A DNA stretch of 10,470 nucleotides from Chitinophagaceae bacterium (GCA_947452875.1 CANGEZ010000051.1:1-10470), one strand, 5' to 3'. Shown: positions 1 to 6,450, counted from the stretch's first letter. Notes: generated by a model not told the origin, from the sequence alone. Numbers and translations: made by a program.

Positions 1-1
1 A

Positions 2-40
2 AGATGGCAGATGCAGTTTGGCGTGAGGTATATTTTTTAA
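2..40 (+). CDS. C-terminal tail of an outer-membrane beta-barrel protein, TonB-dependent-receptor-like (partial)
   Basis: Only the last 12 codons lie in the window, reading RWQMQFGVRYIF and then TAA. Alternating hydrophobic residues ending in a terminal Phe is the signature of the last beta-strand of an outer-membrane barrel, which the BAM machinery recognises. The 'QFG(V/L)(R/K)Y.F-stop' form is very common at the end of Bacteroidota TonB-dependent receptors with a carboxypeptidase-regulatory-like N-terminal domain. The strong terminator directly after the stop supports this being a real gene end. Twelve residues cannot separate a TonB receptor from another barrel protein. Confidence 0.5.
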   Translation, partial: RWQMQFGVRYIF

Positions 41-59
41 AAAATCTTTTATTAATTGT

Positions 60-94
60 AGAGCATAACTCATTTGGGTTATGCTCTTTTTTTT
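60..94 (+). terminator. Rho-independent terminator of the barrel gene
   Basis: A perfect 10-bp stem (60-69 with 78-87, AGAGCATAAC/GTTATGCTCT) has an 8-base loop and is followed by a T tract that reaches 94. It starts 20 bases after the stop codon of the upstream gene. On the other strand no T run follows the stem, so it should act on plus-strand transcription only. The TAA of the convergent minus-strand pseudogene (79-81) lies inside the right arm. Confidence 0.88.
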
Positions 95-369
95 GACTCA
101 AGCCATTGGAAATAATCTTTCTTTTCTTGTTCTACAATTTGACGTTGCCAATGAGAATTGAAATCAACAACAAGATGTGGTTTATTTAATTCCTCCTGTT
201 CTTCAAGAAAAATCTGATATGCAAGTGGGTTGATGATTTTTAAAAAATCTAAATACGCATCATGATGTTTGTTTCACAATAAAAAATATTCAAATCCTTC
301 CTGTTGGGATAATTTTTCTTTTTGCATTAAAAATAGCAGCGTTTGTAAATCTGAGTTTTGTGGTATCAT
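79..369 (-). pseudogene. Small hypothetical gene interrupted by an in-frame TGA
   Basis: Read on the minus strand from ATG at 369, the frame gives 31 codons (MIPQNSDLQTLLFLMQKEKL...), a TGA at 276-274, then 64 more codons (NKHHDAYLDFLKIINPLAYQ... to ...WLESKKRA) ending in TAA at 81-79. The second part looks like real soluble, charged, helical protein with ordinary codon use, so the TGA probably replaces a sense codon; TGG (Trp) needs one G-to-A change. No ATG, GTG or TTG follows the TGA closely enough for an obvious restart. A possible -7 element (TATTTTTG, 394-387) lies about 18 bases upstream of the ATG, but no convincing -33 TTG was found. The family is not recognised. A sequencing error or recent nonsense mutation would explain it; a reassigned TGA is unlikely because neighbouring genes use TGG for Trp. 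Confidence 0.55.
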
Positions 370-713
370 AATCAATTAATTTTATTCAAAAATAAAATGC
401 GAGTACTCAATGAATTTGAGGGGTGAAACAATGATTGAATTTTATTTTTAAGTTTATTAAATCGAGGTATTGATAAAAAAAATTACTCCTCCAATAGATT
501 GAGGATTCGATTAATAGTTTTGGGAAAATTTAAAAAGTTGAAAACAAATAAAGAAGCGTATCAAACAGAAACAGAATTAAATAATATATTTACAAGCCAA
601 CTTTAATTGAACATATTTGGCCCATAAATCATAGTTTGGTAAAATCTAGAAACAGCCATTTGAAAGCAACCAAATATTCTAACTACATCATCTAAAAAAA
701 ATAAACATTTCAC
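370..713. other. Gene-poor stretch of 344 bases between the pseudogene and the DUF2130 gene
   Basis: No ORF with a credible start is visible. The stretch is very AT-rich and contains the first copy of the TCCTCCAATAGATTGAGG motif (487-504). A startless open frame from 439 to the TAA near 605 crosses the motif; its translation shows no recognised domain. The promoter of the downstream gene must lie here, but no clear pair of Bacteroidota elements (TTG at -33, TAnnTTTG at -7) could be picked. Confidence 0.5.
487..504 (+). repeat. Dispersed near-palindromic motif, copy 1
   Basis: The sequence is TCCTCCAATAGATTGAGG, followed by an A. The arms TCCTC.AAT and ATTGAGGA are complementary if one C bulges out, leaving a very small loop. 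The same 18 bases recur at 6440-6457, and the first 14 at 6153-6166, all in the same orientation. Its function is unknown. Confidence 0.7.
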
Positions 714-1925
714 ATGAAAGATATCATTTGTCCTCATTGCAATAAAGCCTTTAAAATTGACGAAGCCGGTTATGCAGATATTTTGAAACAAGTTCGTGAT
801 CATCAATTTACAGAAGAGCTGAGAAAAAGATTAGAGCTTGCCAACCAGGACAAAGAAAATGCCGTAAAATTAGCTGAGGCAAATATTAAAAATGCATATC
901 AAAATCAATTGGCTCAAAAAGAAAATGAACTAACAGCACTTAATGCCAAGATTAATAATGCCAATCTTGAAAAACAATTAGCAGTAAAAGAAGCAACACA
1001 GAAGATTGAGAAAGAGCGCGATGAACTTAGTAGTGATATTAAGTCTAAAGAGCTAGAAAAACAAAACCTTGAACACACTTTGATCCAGCGGTTTAATACT
1101 GCGATAAAGGCAAAAGATGAAATCATCAAATTTAAAGACGAAGAAATTGCACGAACAAAAGAGATGAAGATGAAATTGTCTACCAAGATGTTAGGAGAAA
1201 CACTTGAACAACACTGTGAGATTGAATTCAATAAATTGCGTGCTACTGGTTTTCAAAATGCCTATTTCGAAAAAGACAACGATTCAAGTTCTGGCAGTAA
1301 AGGCGATTTTATTTTCAGAGAACATGATGCTTCCGGCAATGAAATTATTTCGATCATGTTTGAAATGAAAAACGAGTCGGATCAAACAGCCACCAAAAAG
1401 AAAAATGAAGATTTCTTAAAGGAGTTGGATAAAGACCGTAACGAAAAAAAATGTGAGTATGCTGTTCTTGTGTCATTACTTGAATCAGACAATGAATTTT
1501 ACAATACAGGTATAGCTGACGTTTCCTATAAGTATAATAAAATGTATGTGGTAAGACCTCAGTTTTTTATACCAATTATCACATTGCTTCGAAATGCTGC
1601 GTTAAATTCAATTCAATACAAAGCAGAACTGGCATTGGTAAAAAGTCAAAACATCGATATTACTAATTTCGAAGACAAAATGAACAAATTCAAAGATGGC
1701 TTTGCCAGAAACTATGAAATGGCAAGTCGTAGGTTTAGAGAAGCAATAGATGGGATTGATAAAACGATAAAAGAATTACAGAAAACAAAAGAGGCGTTGT
1801 TGTCTTCTGAAAATAATCTTCGATTGGCGAATGAAAAAACAGAAGATTTGACCATTAAGAAACTGACGCATGGCAATCCTACTATGAAAGCGAAATTTGA
1901 TGAACTTAATAAGGGTGATGTTTAA
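714..1925 (+). CDS. DUF2130 family protein (N-terminal Cys motif, coiled coil, nuclease-like core)
   Basis: This 403-residue protein has the layout of DUF2130 proteins. It opens with a short CPHC motif (residues 6-9) recalling half of a zinc ribbon. A long Lys/Glu-rich coiled coil covers about 30-165. The conserved core covers about 165-300 and contains GDF (197-199), FEMKNE (216-221), a Lys/Asp-rich helix, YAVLVS and VVRPQFF. A second helical or coiled-coil segment runs from about 300 to the end. GDF on one strand followed by EMK on the next resembles a PD-(D/E)XK nuclease core (D198, E217, K219 as candidates); this is my reading and not a demonstrated activity. The protein should be cytoplasmic, with no signal peptide or membrane segment. 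The ATG at 714 is chosen because MKDIICPHC is the usual family N-terminus. There is no partner gene on the same strand nearby, so it is probably monocistronic. DUF2130 membership is fairly sure; the role is unknown. Confidence 0.85.
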   Translation: MKDIICPHCNKAFKIDEAGYADILKQVRDHQFTEELRKRLELANQDKENAVKLAEANIKNAYQNQLAQKENELTALNAKINNANLEKQLAVKEATQKIEKERDELSSDIKSKELEKQNLEHTLIQRFNTAIKAKDEIIKFKDEEIARTKEMKMKLSTKMLGETLEQHCEIEFNKLRATGFQNAYFEKDNDSSSGSKGDFIFREHDASGNEIISIMFEMKNESDQTATKKKNEDFLKELDKDRNEKKCEYAVLVSLLESDNEFYNTGIADVSYKYNKMYVVRPQFFIPIITLLRNAALNSIQYKAELALVKSQNIDITNFEDKMNKFKDGFARNYEMASRRFREAIDGIDKTIKELQKTKEALLSSENNLRLANEKTEDLTIKKLTHGNPTMKAKFDELNKGDV

Positions 1926-1934
1926 TTGTTTTCT

Positions 1935-1953
1935 AACCACGAATTCACGAATT
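1935..1953 (+). repeat. CACGAATTCACGAA-type dispersed repeat
   Basis: AACCACGAATTCACGAATT contains the direct unit CACGAATT twice in tandem. A related, diverged sequence (TAACCACGAATATTTTTACC) begins at 2282. Units like this are common in non-coding DNA of Bacteroidota; no function is assigned. Confidence 0.5.
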
Positions 1954-2002
1954 ATTTTGCAGCGGAGATATTGAGGAAATAAAGATTACGCTGATGTTTT
2001 TT

Positions 2003-2028
2003 CGCCACAAAGGCGCGAAGGCACAAAG
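2003..2028 (+). repeat. CACAAAGGC-type dispersed repeat, left copy of an inverted pair
   Basis: The segment beginning GCCACAAAGGCGCGAAGG (2004 onward) matches the reverse complement of 2462-2483 at 19 of 22 aligned positions. The two copies therefore form an imperfect inverted repeat about 435 bases apart. A degenerate relative (TTTCACGCAAAGCTCGAAAG) begins at 2042. Confidence 0.6.
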
Positions 2029-2204
2029 TACAACGAATGAGTTTCACGCAAAGCTCGAAAGGGTGCAAAGAAGCGACTGCTTTGTTTTAATTTCCCACTT
2101 TCGTGGGGTCGAATGGACCATTTTTCACAGCAATGTATCCTTAAGTCACGCAGCGCATTCAAGATGCCATAAATGTTGGATTAATTTTGATAACCTGAAT
2201 TTTT

Positions 2205-2267
2205 GTTTCATAGGAACAATTCGTCTTTAGCCCGAAATGATAGGTTTTTATTCGTTCCATAGGAACG
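2205..2267. repeat. Pair of CATAGGAAC units, the second a perfect hairpin
   Basis: GTTTCATAGGAAC (2205-2217) is followed by AATTCGTC, and CGTTCCATAGGAACG (2253-2267) is followed by TTTCGTG. The second unit folds as a 6-bp stem (CGTTCC/GGAACG) with an ATA loop. This is the form of a small palindromic intergenic repeat (REP-like). No transposase gene is visible nearby. Confidence 0.5.
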
Positions 2268-2455
2268 TTTCGTGAAGTCATTAACCACGAATATTTTTAC
2301 CGCGAAGAAGTGAGATTTTAGAGATTACGAATAGGTGTAGTAAGTGAATAATTTTACATTATTCTAAAATGGCATTTTTCTCTTCGGAGGATTTAGGTGC
2401 CTTTATTCTTTAATACTAGCCACATTTAAAGATTTTTTATGAATTACAAAATTAT

Positions 2456-2483
2456 CCTTCGTGTACCTTAGTGCCTTTGTGGC
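2456..2483 (-). repeat. CACAAAGGC-type dispersed repeat, right (inverted) copy
   Basis: The minus strand reads GCCACAAAGGCACTAAGG and continues with TACACGAAGG; 19 of 22 positions match the left copy at 2004-2025. The element ends only 16 bases before the ATG of the protease gene. Any promoter for that gene must therefore overlap or lie upstream of the repeat. Confidence 0.6.
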
Positions 2484-2499
2484 AAAAAAAATTAAAAAT

Positions 2500-3129
2500 A
2501 TGAAAACTCGAATTCTCATCATCACCATTTCATCCTGCATACTTCTTTTCTCAAATTGCCAATCCGATTCATCAAAAATCACAAAAAAGAAAAACAACCC
2601 TGAGGTATCTAAATCTGTATTTAATAAGAAAATAATCCTATTGCCATTAGGAAAAATAAATAACGTCACCGTCAAGAATATTTATGATTCATTACAACAA
2701 ATATTTCCTGATGTGATTTTGATGAAAAAAGAGTTAATGCCTTCAATTGCCTATACAGCACCAAGAAACAGATACAGAGCCGATACGCTGATTCATTGGA
2801 TGAACAGGCGTGCGAAGGAAAATGAAGTATTTTTAGGCATTACCTCTTTTGATATCAGTTCAACAAAAAACGACAATCCTGATTTTGGCATCATGGGACT
2901 AGGATTCAGACCTGGCAATGCCTGTGTAGCATCTGATTTCAGAGTGAAAGTAAAATCTAATTTTTTCAAAATCGCTATTCATGAATTAGGGCATACAGCA
3001 GGGTTAAATCATTGTCCGGAAAAAACATGTTTTATGCGCGATGCAGAAAGTCATGATCCTACGGGAGAAGAGAAAGAATTTTGTAAAAGATGCAAGAATT
3101 ATTTGATTAACAAAGGATGGAATTTGTAA
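2500..3129 (+). CDS. Archaemetzincin-like zinc metalloprotease (M54) with lipoprotein signal
   Basis: This is a putative secreted zinc peptidase of 209 residues from the ATG at 2500. The same frame is open upstream to a GTG at 2461, but that extension is repeat DNA and would bury the signal peptide. Residues 1-20 form a lipoprotein signal: positive MKTR, hydrophobic core, then LLFSNC with Cys20 as the lipidation site. Asn at -1 is less usual but occurs in Bacteroidota. The active site HELGHTAGLNH (161-171) fits HEXXHXXGXXH, with H161, H165 and H171 as zinc ligands and E162 as catalytic base. It is followed by C172-x4-C177-x-M179 and CKRC (195-198), the diagnostic archaemetzincin Cys pattern and Met-turn. 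The M179-to-C195 spacing is 15 residues, slightly shorter than the 17 I recall for the family. It probably acts outside the cytoplasm as a lipid-anchored protease; the substrate is unknown. No partner gene adjoins it. Family call strong; surface location inferred. Confidence 0.85.
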   Translation: MKTRILIITISSCILLFSNCQSDSSKITKKKNNPEVSKSVFNKKIILLPLGKINNVTVKNIYDSLQQIFPDVILMKKELMPSIAYTAPRNRYRADTLIHWMNRRAKENEVFLGITSFDISSTKNDNPDFGIMGLGFRPGNACVASDFRVKVKSNFFKIAIHELGHTAGLNHCPEKTCFMRDAESHDPTGEEKEFCKRCKNYLINKGWNL

Positions 3130-3241
3130 AATCAATAAGTTGTTGAGATTCACATTTATTTATCATTAAGTAAAGGAGAAAGACCTGTGTAAATCCCAAT
3201 GCTCGATTTCAATTTTTCCTTAGTCTTTTGATTACAAAAAT

Positions 3242-3273
3242 AAAAAAGGCCACTATAAAAGTGGCCTTTTTTT
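3242..3273. terminator. Bidirectional terminator between convergent genes
   Basis: The stem AAAAAAGGCCAC (3242-3253) pairs perfectly with GTGGCCTTTTTT (3261-3272) around a 7-base loop. The G+C core GGCCAC/GTGGCC is flanked by A and T runs, so both strands read stem plus T tract. It lies 112 bases after the protease stop and 18 bases beyond the stop of the minus-strand lipoprotein gene. It can therefore serve both, and is positioned best for the lipoprotein gene. Confidence 0.9.
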
Positions 3274-3290
3274 ATAATTAGTTATTATAA

Positions 3291-4100
3291 TTATGGTTGT
3301 TTCAACAATTCATAGTATCTATCAACTACAATTGTGTCACCATTTCCATTAAGAGAGCCGTAGGTTCTGTTCAAAGTCATATTAGGTGCTGTCAATGTGT
3401 AAATGTAAAAAGAAGTGGTATCATTTGGAGGTGCTGAAGTAGAAATGCCCAAGCATTTTAAAGTTGTTCCATAACCAAATCCGTTATTAGTAGCTGCTGA
3501 ATATGCACCTGTGTAAGAAGTTGCAGCTGTAGTAGTTTGCCATTTGTAAGTATTGTTGCTATTAAATTGGAAGTAACCAATACTAGTTCTTAAATCTTGA
3601 GGAGTTCTTACAGAATCAAGCACAAATGTGTTATTGTAAACAGCTTGGCTCCAGTTGTAAATAGAATCACGAATATATTGATAAGCCCATTTGCCAACAT
3701 AAGCATTTACTACTGACAAAGTCATAGCGCAAGTTTGACCACCAAAAGAAATTGCAAAATTGGCGTTTCCAGTAGCAGAAGGTGTACCAGTGATAGTATA
3801 AGTAAGGTTACCTGCTCCGTTTGCCAAAGTACCGGCAGTAAGTGTTGCAGTCAATCCAGTTACTCCAGTTGAAGTAATAGCTGTTCCTGCTGTGTAAGCT
3901 GTTGCGTTACCACCTGTGTAAGGAACTGTTGCAGTTCCATTGTAGGCAACACCAGGATTAGAAGTTGCTGAAAATGTAGTACCAGAACAATTAAGCGCTG
4001 AAATACCAGGTCCTGCAGGAGCAACGGGAGTGTCCTTTTTGCAAGAAACGAATGTGATGGCGCCTAAAGTAACTAAGGCGAAGAAATAAGAAAGTTTCAT
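3291..4100 (-). CDS. Surface lipoprotein with Ig-like repeat domain and lipocalin-like C-terminal domain
   Basis: This 269-residue protein starts at ATG 4100, which gives a clean lipoprotein signal: MKLSYFFALVTLGAITFVSC with Cys20 followed by KKD. A longer frame upstream begins at a TTG and would put 19 extra residues before the signal, so it was rejected. A Pro/Ala linker leads to one copy (about 34-131) of a Thr/Gly-rich beta-sandwich module with VPYTGGN, STGVTGLTATL, GAGNLTYTITGTP and GGQTC. This module is often repeated in secreted Bacteroidota proteins. Two cysteines (38 and 124) could form a disulfide. The C-terminal part (about 132-269) starts VGKW and continues with alternating beta-strands (YFQFNSNNTYKW, YTGAY, YIYTLTAPNMTL, RYYELL), the pattern of lipocalin-like Bacteroidota lipoproteins. 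It is probably anchored in the outer membrane; ligand and role are unknown. The call of secreted lipoprotein is firm, the domain names less so. Confidence 0.75.
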   Translation of the reverse strand: MKLSYFFALVTLGAITFVSCKKDTPVAPAGPGISALNCSGTTFSATSNPGVAYNGTATVPYTGGNATAYTAGTAITSTGVTGLTATLTAGTLANGAGNLTYTITGTPSATGNANFAISFGGQTCAMTLSVVNAYVGKWAYQYIRDSIYNWSQAVYNNTFVLDSVRTPQDLRTSIGYFQFNSNNTYKWQTTTAATSYTGAYSAATNNGFGYGTTLKCLGISTSAPPNDTTSFYIYTLTAPNMTLNRTYGSLNGNGDTIVVDRYYELLKQP

Positions 4101-4123
4101 TTTTATGTTGTTTTTAAAGTTTG

Positions 4124-4135
4124 ATAACATGTTAT
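4124..4135. promoter_or_regulatory. 12-bp palindrome upstream of the lipoprotein gene (possible operator)
   Basis: ATAACATGTTAT is a perfect palindrome ending 24 bases before the lipoprotein ATG at 4100, in the likely 5' leader or promoter region. A dimeric repressor site is conceivable. In AT-rich DNA a 12-base palindrome can also occur by chance, and no cognate regulator is in view. Confidence 0.2.
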
Positions 4136-4400
4136 GCTTTTGAACGTTCATTCCCAAAGGGTTTGAATCAACTCTTTAAGCATTTCATGGTTTCTGAATT
4201 GTTATTGAGGGGCTAAATTTATTTCTTTTTTTGGAAATAACGATATTTTAAGGCAATGAATTTTTAAAATGTTGGAATCCATAGGCAAATCTTTAAATTT
4301 AATTGTAATTAAACCGCTTTTTTACCCAATCAACGGGTTATCTGAATTAGTATTAATCTAGTTAATTGGAAATGATAAGTTTAATTGTTCTATAAATTCC

Positions 4401-4421
4401 AAAAAACTAGATTCAAATCTA
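4401..4421 (-). terminator. Weak candidate terminator of the photolyase gene
   Basis: On the minus strand TAGATTTGAATCTA (4421-4408) forms a short stem with a tiny loop and is followed by G and six T residues (4406-4401). It lies 75 bases beyond the photolyase stop. The stem is short and almost without G-C pairs, so termination here is uncertain. Confidence 0.25.
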
Positions 4422-4495
4422 ATAAAGTTGTATTTTCTATAATTCAGAACTGCTGCAACAATAAATAATAAAGGCCTTATATCAATTCGAAAATT

Positions 4496-5962
4496 CTATT
4501 TCGTTTTCCTCACCCTTGTATGTACTTTTAAAATTCGTTTTTTTTCATCCTGAGTCGTTTTTTCTTTTCGCATACCCCATATTTTATCACGACCTGCTTT
4601 GGCTCCTGCTTCTAAGTTGATGATGGGAAAAGGATAGTGTTCACCCAATTTGAAATCAAGTAGTTGCTGTTCCATGGAAGTGAGCAACCAGGGTTGGTGA
4701 ATTTGTGCCGTGGGTACATTTTTCAATTCCGGTAGCCAGGCTCTGATAAAATGTCCGTCTGCGTCATGCTCCAATCCGTTCTTTACTGGGTTATAAATCC
4801 GTATGGTGTTCACACCCGTGGTGCCAGCCTGCATTTGAAATTGAGGGTAGTGAATCCCAGGTTCATAGTCGAGGAAGAGTTGCGCCAAATGATAGGCACC
4901 TTTACGCCAGTCGATTTGCAGATGATGACAAAGAAAAGAAACCAACATCGCACGCATTCTGAAATTCAACCAACCCGTTTGAATTAGGCAACGCATAGAA
5001 GCATCAATGATGGGAATTCCTGTTTGACCCAATTTCCAGGCCTCTAATTTTTGCGCATCGTTTTCCCATTGCATTTGCTCATAGCCTCGGTTGACGCATT
5101 CAAATTCATATCTGCATTCCACTTCAAATTTTTGGATAAAATGACAATGCCATTTTAGTCGACTCAAGAAATTGGCGAACGGTGTTTTGTAAGTAATATT
5201 TTTCTTGTGCTGTAAAGTAGATTGATAAACCTGCCGGATGCTGAGATTGCCCCAGGAAATGTAAGATGAAAGACGACTACAAGATTTTCTGCTATTAAAA
5301 GGTTTGGAGATGAAGCGTGAATAATTGACACCGCGTTCATTCAAAAATGAATCCAGATACCGTTTGGCAAAGTGTTCGCCCGGAGGTTGAAAGGAAGCAA
5401 AATTTTCATTCAGTTGTTTTTCAAATGAGTCGGGTAGTGTAAATGGATGTTTTGTATTTAAAGGTGTGTGAACAGAAAAACTGTTTTCTAACAGCGGTTG
5501 GTGCATGTATGAGTACCACTGTTTATCCCAATCGGTTCGGTCTTTGATACCACGGAGAATGCCATCCCGTTGAAACTCTTGCCAAAGGATTTGATGCTGA
5601 TCAAATTGTTTTTTCAAAGCTTTGTCTCTTTGATAACTCAAATCAATTCCGCTCTCGCGATAGCTGAAGACGGTATGAATGTCATATTGATTCATCCAGT
5701 AATCAAAAATAGCAACGGTATTTCCATGACAAACGACCACTGATTTTTGATAAGGATTCAGTGTCTGATTGATGGAAAGAATAGATCGATATTGAAATTG
5801 AAGGTGACGGAGGGATGTATCTGGATGATTGTATAAAGCAGGTTCAAACAGAAAAAGGATGATATAAGGCAAACCGGCTTTTTCCGCATAAAAAAGCGGC
5901 GCGTGATCTTGGGTACGAAGGTCACGCTTGAGCCAGACTATGTTGATGGGTTTTTTCTGCAT
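4496..5962 (-). CDS. Photolyase/cryptochrome family flavoprotein (deoxyribodipyrimidine photo-lyase-like)
   Basis: Members use FAD and blue light to split UV-induced pyrimidine dimers, or act as light sensors. The 488-residue length from ATG 5962 is normal for the family. The start is set by the classical N-terminus INIVWLKRDLRTQDHAPL (6-23) of the alpha/beta photolyase domain. The frame runs open 73 codons further upstream, but nothing there resembles the family. The C-terminal FAD-binding helical domain is clear: TGIPIIDASMRCL, then TGWLNFRMRAMLVSF (from 329), DWR (351-353), LDYEPGIHYPQFQMQAGTTG (364-383), RIYNP (388-392) and FIRAWLPEL. In the E. coli enzyme the segment matching PQFQMQ reads GGWQWA, with W382 (flavin-proximal electron donor) and W384 (dimer contact). 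Here these are F375 and M377, so it belongs to a divergent subgroup. It is transcribed away from the truncated mazG gene and appears monocistronic. Family sure, substrate uncertain. Confidence 0.88.
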   Translation of the reverse strand: MQKKPINIVWLKRDLRTQDHAPLFYAEKAGLPYIILFLFEPALYNHPDTSLRHLQFQYRSILSINQTLNPYQKSVVVCHGNTVAIFDYWMNQYDIHTVFSYRESGIDLSYQRDKALKKQFDQHQILWQEFQRDGILRGIKDRTDWDKQWYSYMHQPLLENSFSVHTPLNTKHPFTLPDSFEKQLNENFASFQPPGEHFAKRYLDSFLNERGVNYSRFISKPFNSRKSCSRLSSYISWGNLSIRQVYQSTLQHKKNITYKTPFANFLSRLKWHCHFIQKFEVECRYEFECVNRGYEQMQWENDAQKLEAWKLGQTGIPIIDASMRCLIQTGWLNFRMRAMLVSFLCHHLQIDWRKGAYHLAQLFLDYEPGIHYPQFQMQAGTTGVNTIRIYNPVKNGLEHDADGHFIRAWLPELKNVPTAQIHQPWLLTSMEQQLLDFKLGEHYPFPIINLEAGAKAGRDKIWGMRKEKTTQDEKKRILKVHTRVRKTK

Positions 5963-6152
5963 GGAATGTCGGTTGCACGAGGTCAATAAAAGAAAACAAA
6001 ATAAAAGGGAATTGGTTGGCTGAGCTGAGTAGAAATTATGTGTTTCATTAAACCACAATTGTCTTTTTATGGAATCAGATTCCATATTTTTCCATATTTT
6101 GGAGAGCACTTCATTCGTTGGGCGAAATATAAAAAAATAGAAAAATTTTAGA

Positions 6153-6166
6153 TCCTCCAATAGATT
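6153..6166 (+). repeat. Dispersed near-palindromic motif, copy 3 (14-base partial copy)
   Basis: TCCTCCAATAGATT matches the first 14 bases of the copies at 487 and 6440 and is followed here by CCGGCC in place of GAGG. It lies about 190 bases upstream of the photolyase start and about 110 bases before the mazG fragment. The fragment is thus bracketed by two copies of the motif in direct orientation. Confidence 0.55.
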
Positions 6167-6276
6167 CCGGCCTTCTCCCATACCTTCACGAATATCAAAT
6201 AATATCGATTTATACGATTATATAAAACTTAGTTTTTGTAGATTGTGAATCGATTAATTATTATCCATAAACTTAT

Positions 6277-6450
6277 ATGTCCGATATAAAAACAATAACC
6301 GAAGCACTAATCAATTTCCGCAACGAACGCGACTGGGAGCAGTTTCATAATCCCAAAGATTTAGCACTTGCCATCAATGTTGAAGCAGGAGAATTACTTG
6401 AATTGTATCTCTGGAAAAATGCAGGAAAAGGGATGCTATTCCTCCAATAG
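6277..6450 (+). pseudogene. MazG-like nucleotide pyrophosphohydrolase, 5' fragment
   Basis: From ATG 6277 the first 50 or so codons (MSDIKTITEALINFRNERDW, then EQFHNPKDLALAINVEAGEL, LELYLWKNA) are typical of small MazG-like (d)NTP pyrophosphohydrolases, which hydrolyse non-canonical or excess nucleoside triphosphates to the monophosphate. The first metal-binding element, E36-A-G-E39 with E42, is present. After KNAGKG the sequence leaves the family, reads MLFLQ and stops at TAG inside the motif copy at 6440-6457. The second acidic motif (ExxD) and the remaining helices are missing, so a roughly 110-residue enzyme is reduced to 57 and should be inactive. The break lies at about 6425-6440, exactly where the AT-rich restriction island begins. 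The rest may lie beyond the island, outside this window. Confidence 0.8.

Larger units (their letters stand above)
1926..2499. other. Non-coding mosaic of short dispersed repeats
   Basis: This 574-base stretch has no convincing gene. It is packed with short elements familiar from Bacteroidota intergenic DNA: CACGAATTCACGAA-type (1935-1953), CACAAAGGCGCGAAGG-type (2003-2028), a degenerate CACGCAAAG-type run (2042-2073), two CATAGGAAC units (2205-2217, 2253-2267), CACGAATA...CGCGAAG (2282-2310) and an inverted CACAAAGGCACTAAGG copy (2456-2483). A small AT hairpin (GAATAAT/ATTATTC, 2346-2364) is also present. An open frame at 1994-2230 is composed of repeat sequence and is not considered a gene. 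Confidence 0.65.
4101..4495. other. Gene-free 395-base stretch upstream of the lipoprotein gene
   Basis: It holds no ORF of note on either strand. It should contain the minus-strand promoter of the lipoprotein gene near its left end and the 3' end of the photolyase transcript near its right end. I see one perfect 12-bp palindrome (4124-4135) and one weak AT-rich hairpin (4401-4421), listed separately, and nothing else. Confidence 0.5.

Noticed and set aside
439..605. Startless plus-strand frame crossing motif copy 1
   Set aside because: No start codon of good quality, no domain, and the translated product is a Lys/Leu/Asn-rich sequence expected of AT-rich intergenic DNA.
603..806. Minus-strand open frame across the start of the DUF2130 gene
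   Set aside because: It overlaps the well-supported DUF2130 start on the other strand and has no recognisable features.
1994..2230. Plus-strand open frame of 78 codons (starts MFFRHKGAKAQ)
   Set aside because: It is built from the dispersed repeats (the CACAAAGGC unit encodes its first codons and the CATAGGAAC unit its last). It has no domain or convincing leader and no protein-like composition.
2461..2499. GTG start 13 codons upstream of the protease ATG
   Set aside because: The added codons are the inverted repeat element, and the ATG at 2500 gives a standard lipoprotein N-terminus.
4101..4157. TTG-initiated 19-codon extension of the lipoprotein gene
   Set aside because: It would place extra residues ahead of a complete lipoprotein signal peptide; ATG 4100 gives an ideal signal with Cys at position 20.
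5963..6181. In-frame 73-codon extension upstream of the photolyase start, containing a lipobox-like LLFCFLLLTSC
   Set aside because: The photolyase domain begins normally at Met 5962, a cytoplasmic flavoenzyme would not carry such a signal, and the extension has no family resemblance. It also includes part of the dispersed motif, so it is most likely open by chance.
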